From assembly GCF_005222755.1 (NCBI RefSeq), contig NZ_STGD01000007.1, forward strand, positions 124,001 to 188,000: a stretch of 64,000 bases of DNA. Direction: 5' to 3'. The notes beneath the pieces were generated by a model. The model was given only the letters and a program-made list of their open reading frames with translations, did not search any database and had not been told where the DNA came from. Each line of letters starts with the position of its first letter. The stretch's first letter is position 1. A program made the position numbers and the translations under genes. Below, in pieces: positions 60,748-64,000 of this stretch. This stretch comes from Roseomonas sp. HF4 (GTDB taxonomy: Bacteria; Pseudomonadota; Alphaproteobacteria; Acetobacterales; Acetobacteraceae).

Positions 60748-62330
60748 GGTGCCGGACGCACCCCCGTGGCGAGGGTGTACTGGTCGCCGCGCGGCGCCAT
60801 GTCGAGCCCGCGGCGCATGCCCCAGGACGCGCCGACATGGAAGACCGGCACGAGCGGCAGGTTGTCGCTGATCCAGCGGATCGCATCCTGCATCAGGCGC
60901 TCGCGCGCATCGGGGTCGAATTCCCGGTCCACGCGGTCCATGAGGGCGTCGAATTCGGCATTCGAGAAGCGCGTGCGGTTCCAGATCCCCTGCGAGCGCG
61001 CCGCGTTCTGCGTGCGCAGCAGCGCGTTCAGGGATTCGCTCGCGATCCCGCTGGAGGATCCGAACATCGCAAGGTGCGCCGAGAGATCCGGCTGGCCGCC
61101 CGGCAGCAGCGTCGCGCTGCGGCGGAGGTAGATCGGCATGGGCAGGGGCTCGACGGCGGTGCGGATGCCGATCGCCGTCAGCATCTGTCCGATGGCCTGG
61201 CAGGTGCGCGCATCGCCGGCGAAGCGGTCCTGCGTGCAGTGGATGGTCATGCCGAAGCCCCGCGGGAAGCCCGCCTCCGCGAGCAGCGCGCGCGCCCGCG
61301 CGGGATCGTGGTCGGGGATGGGCAGGCCGGGCACATGGCCGACGAAGCCGGGCGCGGCGACCTGGCTGGTCGCCTCCGCGCCGCCTTCCATCACGCGCTC
61401 GGCCAGCGCGCGCCGGTTGATCGCCAGTGAGATGGCGCGCCGCACGCGCAGGTCGCGGAGCGGATTCTGCGCCAGTGGCTGCCCGTCGGGGCCGGTCACG
61501 TTGGTGGCCTGCTCGCTCATCATGTCGAGGTAGAAGTAGAGCGTGAAGATCGAGTTCCCCCGCACGAGGCGCGTGGCCGGGTTCTCCCGGATGCGCTCGT
61601 GCAGGCCGGTCGGCACGGTGTCGATCACGTCGAGGTCCCCGGCCAGCAGGGCCGCGACGCGGCTGCTGTCGTTCGGCACGAAGCGGATCTGCACCCGGGC
61701 CCAGGGCTCGCGCGTGCCGCGCCAGGCGTCGTTGCGCTCGAACACGATGTCCTGCGACGGCGTCCAGCGGCCCCAGCGATAGGGTCCGGTGCCGACCGCG
61801 GCGCGGCCGCCGTTGAAGTCGGCCTCGGTCGCGCCCTCCGCGGCGCGCGCGCTGACCATGGCGATGGCCACCAGGAAGTCCGGCTGCAGGGGCGTGGGCG
61901 CGCTGGTCCGCAGGATCAGCGTGTGCGCGTCGGGCGTCTCGACCGCCGTCACGTTGCGCACGGCCGAGGCATAGGTGCGCGGGCCGGTCGCGGCCTTGGC
62001 GCGCAGGATCGAGAAGGCGGCGTCGGCCGAGGTGAAGGGCGTGCCGTCATGGAATACCGCGTCGCGGCGCAGCCGGAACTCCCAGGTCAGCGGGTCGATC
62101 GCGCGCCAGGATTCCGCCAGCAGCGGGCGCGGCCGCAGCGTCGCGTCCTGCGCCAGGAGTGTCTCCCAGACATGCAGCTGCGCGTTGCGGTTCGGCGTGA
62201 AGCTGATGTGCGGGTCGGCATTCTCCATGGATGCCTTGAAGCCGATGCGCAGCGTCTGGGCCGTGGCGGGCATCGCACCGGCGCCGAGCAGGACGGCGAG
62301 TGCGGCGATGTGCAGGCGATGGCGGATCAT
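60744..62330 (-). CDS. ABC transporter substrate-binding protein family 5, paralogue 2
   Basis: A 528-residue SBP_bac_5 receptor with a signal peptide ending ATAQT near residue 25. It parallels the protein at 52997-54583 over its full length: AQTLRIGxKA, the PNRN segment, AESWRxxDxxTWEFRLR, DFNGGRAAVGTGPYRW and the last APRGDQYTxATGxRPA. Length is identical (528). The ATG at 62330 opens directly on a signal peptide. No permease or ATPase genes are present, so it must share membrane subunits encoded elsewhere, or act as a ligand sensor. Confidence 0.9.
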   Translation of the reverse strand: MIRHRLHIAALAVLLGAGAMPATAQTLRIGFKASMENADPHISFTPNRNAQLHVWETLLAQDATLRPRPLLAESWRAIDPLTWEFRLRRDAVFHDGTPFTSADAAFSILRAKAATGPRTYASAVRNVTAVETPDAHTLILRTSAPTPLQPDFLVAIAMVSARAAEGATEADFNGGRAAVGTGPYRWGRWTPSQDIVFERNDAWRGTREPWARVQIRFVPNDSSRVAALLAGDLDVIDTVPTGLHERIRENPATRLVRGNSIFTLYFYLDMMSEQATNVTGPDGQPLAQNPLRDLRVRRAISLAINRRALAERVMEGGAEATSQVAAPGFVGHVPGLPIPDHDPARARALLAEAGFPRGFGMTIHCTQDRFAGDARTCQAIGQMLTAIGIRTAVEPLPMPIYLRRSATLLPGGQPDLSAHLAMFGSSSGIASESLNALLRTQNAARSQGIWNRTRFSNAEFDALMDRVDREFDPDARERLMQDAIRWISDNLPLVPVFHVGASWGMRRGLDMAPRGDQYTLATGVRPAP

Positions 62331-62537
62331 GAGGTGGGCCTCCGGCGGGAGCGCGGCCCCGGCGGCCGCGGATCGATACCGTGTCGGATATGCAATCGAC
62401 GTGCTAGCCCCGTCGGCGGGCCGCGTCGCCGTCGAGCCGCAGGTCGGAGCCCTTTGCCTCCGCCCCGGCCCCATGGGCCGAAGCCCGGAGTCCCGGGCAC
62501 TTGGCGTGACCAGGCCGGGCGGTGCCGGGAGGGCGCC
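62331..62537. other. Intergenic region upstream of receptor paralogue 2
   Basis: A 207-bp gap between the receptor start and the Bug receptor stop. It is locally less GC-rich around 62370-62410 (ATCGATACCGTG and GGATATGCAATCGA), where the leftward promoter most likely lies, but I cannot place -35/-10 boxes with confidence. No gene is visible. Confidence 0.35.
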
Positions 62538-63500
62538 TCAATTGGCCGTCGCCCCCGACGCTCGGATGATCGGGATCCAGATGCGGAACTGCTCGTCCCA
62601 GAAGCGTTCGAGCTCATCCGCCCCGCTGCCGCGCGGCTCGACGCCGAGCTCGACCAGGCGGTTGCGCGTGGCCGGCGCCGCCACCGCATTGCGCAGCGCG
62701 CGTTCGAGCCGCGCGACGATCGGCGCCGGCGTTCCCGTGGCGACGAAGACGGCGTGCCAGTTGTAGGTCTCGTAGCCCGGCAGGCCGGCTTCCGCGGCAG
62801 TCGGCACGTCGGGCAGCGCCGCGCTGCGGTTGCGCGACGCCATGGCGAGCGCGCGGACCCGACCCTCGCGCACGAGCGCGACATAGGGCGGCAGCGTGTC
62901 GACCATCAGGTCCACCGTGCCGGCCATGAGATCGGTGAGCGCAGGGCCGGAGCCGCGATAGGGCACATGCACCATCTCCGCGCCGATCATGTTGGCGAGC
63001 AGGTGGCCCGACAGGTGGACGATGGTGCCGGGGCCGGAGCTCGCATAGGTGATGCGGCCCGGATTGGCGCGCACCAGGGCGATGAAGTCCTGCAGCGTCC
63101 GCGCCTGCACGTTCGGGTTGACGACGATGATGTTGGGCACCGTGCCGACCAGGCCGACCGGGGCGAAGGCGCGCCGCAGGTCGAAGGGCATGTTGCTGTA
63201 GAGCCCGGCATTCATCACGCCGGAGGAGAGGGTGTGCAGGACGATGGTGTAGCCGTCAGCCGGCGCCTGCAGCGCGGCCTGGGAGCCGATGATGCCGCCG
63301 CTGCCGCCGCGGTTCTCGACCACCACGGTCTGGCCGAGATCCGCACCCATGCCCTGCGCGAGGATCCGCCCGACGACATCCGCCGCGCCGCCGGGCGCGA
63401 AGGGGATGACCATGCGGACGGGCCTGTCGGGATAGGCGGGCTGCGCGCGGACCGGCAGCGCAGCCGCGAGCATGGCAAGGCAGACAATCAGGCGACGCAT
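62538..63500 (-). CDS. Bug (TctC-type) periplasmic solute-binding protein, second copy
   Basis: A 320-residue receptor. The signal peptide ends after PVRA at about residue 20. YPDRPVRMVIPFAPGGAADVVGR is the Bug N-terminal signature, and VPYRGSGPALTDLMAGTVDLMVD the second conserved block. GGGAGG lies about ten bases before ATG 63500. It lacks TctA/TctB partners, as does the first copy at 14047. It shares only family-level similarity with that copy. The metallo-hydrolase upstream points in the same direction and may be co-transcribed. Confidence 0.92.
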   Translation of the reverse strand: MRRLIVCLAMLAAALPVRAQPAYPDRPVRMVIPFAPGGAADVVGRILAQGMGADLGQTVVVENRGGSGGIIGSQAALQAPADGYTIVLHTLSSGVMNAGLYSNMPFDLRRAFAPVGLVGTVPNIIVVNPNVQARTLQDFIALVRANPGRITYASSGPGTIVHLSGHLLANMIGAEMVHVPYRGSGPALTDLMAGTVDLMVDTLPPYVALVREGRVRALAMASRNRSAALPDVPTAAEAGLPGYETYNWHAVFVATGTPAPIVARLERALRNAVAAPATRNRLVELGVEPRGSGADELERFWDEQFRIWIPIIRASGATAN

Positions 63501-63601
63501 TTTTCTTTTCCTCCCGGATCGACATTCGAGCATGGCGCGCGGCGCGGCAGCGCGCCAGACGGGCTGGCGCCCGCTTCAGAAACGCAGGCCGCGGCCGACG
63601 G

Positions 63602-64000
63602 TCAGGGCGTCTGCTCCGGCGCCAGGTCGAAGCGGGTCATGTCGTCCAGGCTTTCGCCGAACCACGCCCGTATGCCGGCGGTGTGGCGACCGATCGCGCG
63701 CGCGACGCCGTTCTCCACCACCATCGGCAGGTCGTGCCCGGGGATGAGGAGGCAGCCCGGCCGCCTGCGGCAGATCTCCCACACCATGTCGATGGTCGCG
63801 CGGCTGACGGCGGCGTCGTAGGTCATGTCGGTGCGGCGCGTGGTCAGCTCGACGCGGTTCTTCACCGCATCCTGCAGCAGCACGCAATCCTGCCCATCGC
63901 CGGCGATGACGAAGATCAGGTGTCCGGGCGTGTGCCCGGGCGCGAGATGCGCGGTGATCCCGGGCAGCACCTCCTCGCCGTCGTCCATCAGGCGCAGCGT
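63602..64000 (-). CDS. Metallo-beta-lactamase-fold hydrolase, C-terminal part (5' end outside window)
   Basis: The frame is open to the window edge and gives 132 residues of an MBL-fold protein. The third-strand metal motif lies in HLAPGHTPGHLIF, and LIPGHDLPMV supplies the later metal-binding His. The bridging Asp fits LLQDAVKN. The HxHxDH motif would be further upstream, outside the window. This resembles the lactonase/N-acyl-homoserine-lactone hydrolase or glyoxalase-II-like branches. The Met 13 bases in from the edge is an internal residue, not a start. Confidence 0.8.
   Translation of the reverse strand, partial: TLRLMDDGEEVLPGITAHLAPGHTPGHLIFVIAGDGQDCVLLQDAVKNRVELTTRRTDMTYDAAVSRATIDMVWEICRRRPGCLLIPGHDLPMVVENGVARAIGRHTAGIRAWFGESLDDMTRFDLAPEQTP

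Noticed and set aside
62370-62412. Leftward sigma-70 promoter for receptor paralogue 2
   Set aside because: The area is AT-richer than its surroundings, but no pair of boxes with 16-18 bp spacing could be placed convincingly.

Overview
The window is very GC-rich (roughly 70% or more), densely coded DNA. It has Alphaproteobacteria-style operons, many Tat-like RR signal peptides on binding proteins, Bug/TctC receptors, and TRAP, LIV and CUT1 importers. I infer an Acetobacteraceae-type (Roseomonas-like) Alphaproteobacterium; this comes from gene style only, not from a marker gene. I saw no rRNA, tRNA, CRISPR array, transposase or phage gene. Almost every gene overlaps or abuts its neighbour (ATGA, GTGA and TGATG junctions), so the region reads as about a dozen catabolic or resistance operons.

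Layout. (1) 1-12239: an acyl-CoA catabolic block. It has the tail of an acyl-CoA dehydrogenase, two tandem CaiB/BaiF CoA-transferases, MmgE/PrpD, a PaaK-type CoA ligase and an amidase. An opposing enoyl-CoA hydratase follows, then a TRAP importer, an SBF-like transporter, a MaoC-type hydratase and a GntR/HutC regulator. Two copies of a TGTACGGACA operator-like site tie the regulator to the block. (2) 12262-17254: a GH43-like propeller protein, a GntR/FCD repressor, and a divergent operon of Bug receptor, sulfatase and SDR. (3) 17355-24544: a CUT1 sugar importer without an ATPase, followed by an aldo-keto reductase, a TauD-type dioxygenase, a TIM-barrel isomerase and a Gfo/Idh dehydrogenase. 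(4) 24664-30368: a prolidase-like amidohydrolase with a complete LIV-type importer.

(5) 30582-40390: a divergent inositol locus. Rightward are iolD and iolE. Leftward is one chain of iolG-like dehydrogenase, SDR, inositol-monophosphatase-family enzyme, and an ABC importer that would normally be called ferric. Its binding protein lacks the ferric Tyr-Tyr pair and carries an H/D/E spacing like that of AfuA hexose-phosphate receptors. I propose that this locus imports a phosphorylated inositol or sugar phosphate, removes the phosphate and feeds the polyol into the iol pathway. iolA, iolB and iolC are not in the window.

(6) 40494-51267: metal resistance. A Cu-type P-ATPase, a Met/His-rich DUF305 protein, and an operon of adaptor, RND pump, small periplasmic protein, response regulator and histidine kinase. 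A near-identical 16-bp CusR/CopR-like box precedes both the DUF305 gene and the RND operon. (7) 51603-62330: two inverted paralogous modules of family-5 solute-binding protein plus NtaA/SnaA/DszA-type flavin monooxygenase (with a third monooxygenase), flanking an atypical M28 peptidase-fold protein and a second MmgE/PrpD. No permease, ATPase or flavin reductase is present. (8) 62538-64000: a second Bug receptor and a truncated metallo-beta-lactamase-fold hydrolase.

Non-coding structure includes a dispersed intergenic repeat at two convergent gene ends, a cluster of six palindromes with a 28-bp tandem repeat, two mirror-image 17-nt hairpins at gene ends, and a pair of near-duplicate promoters.
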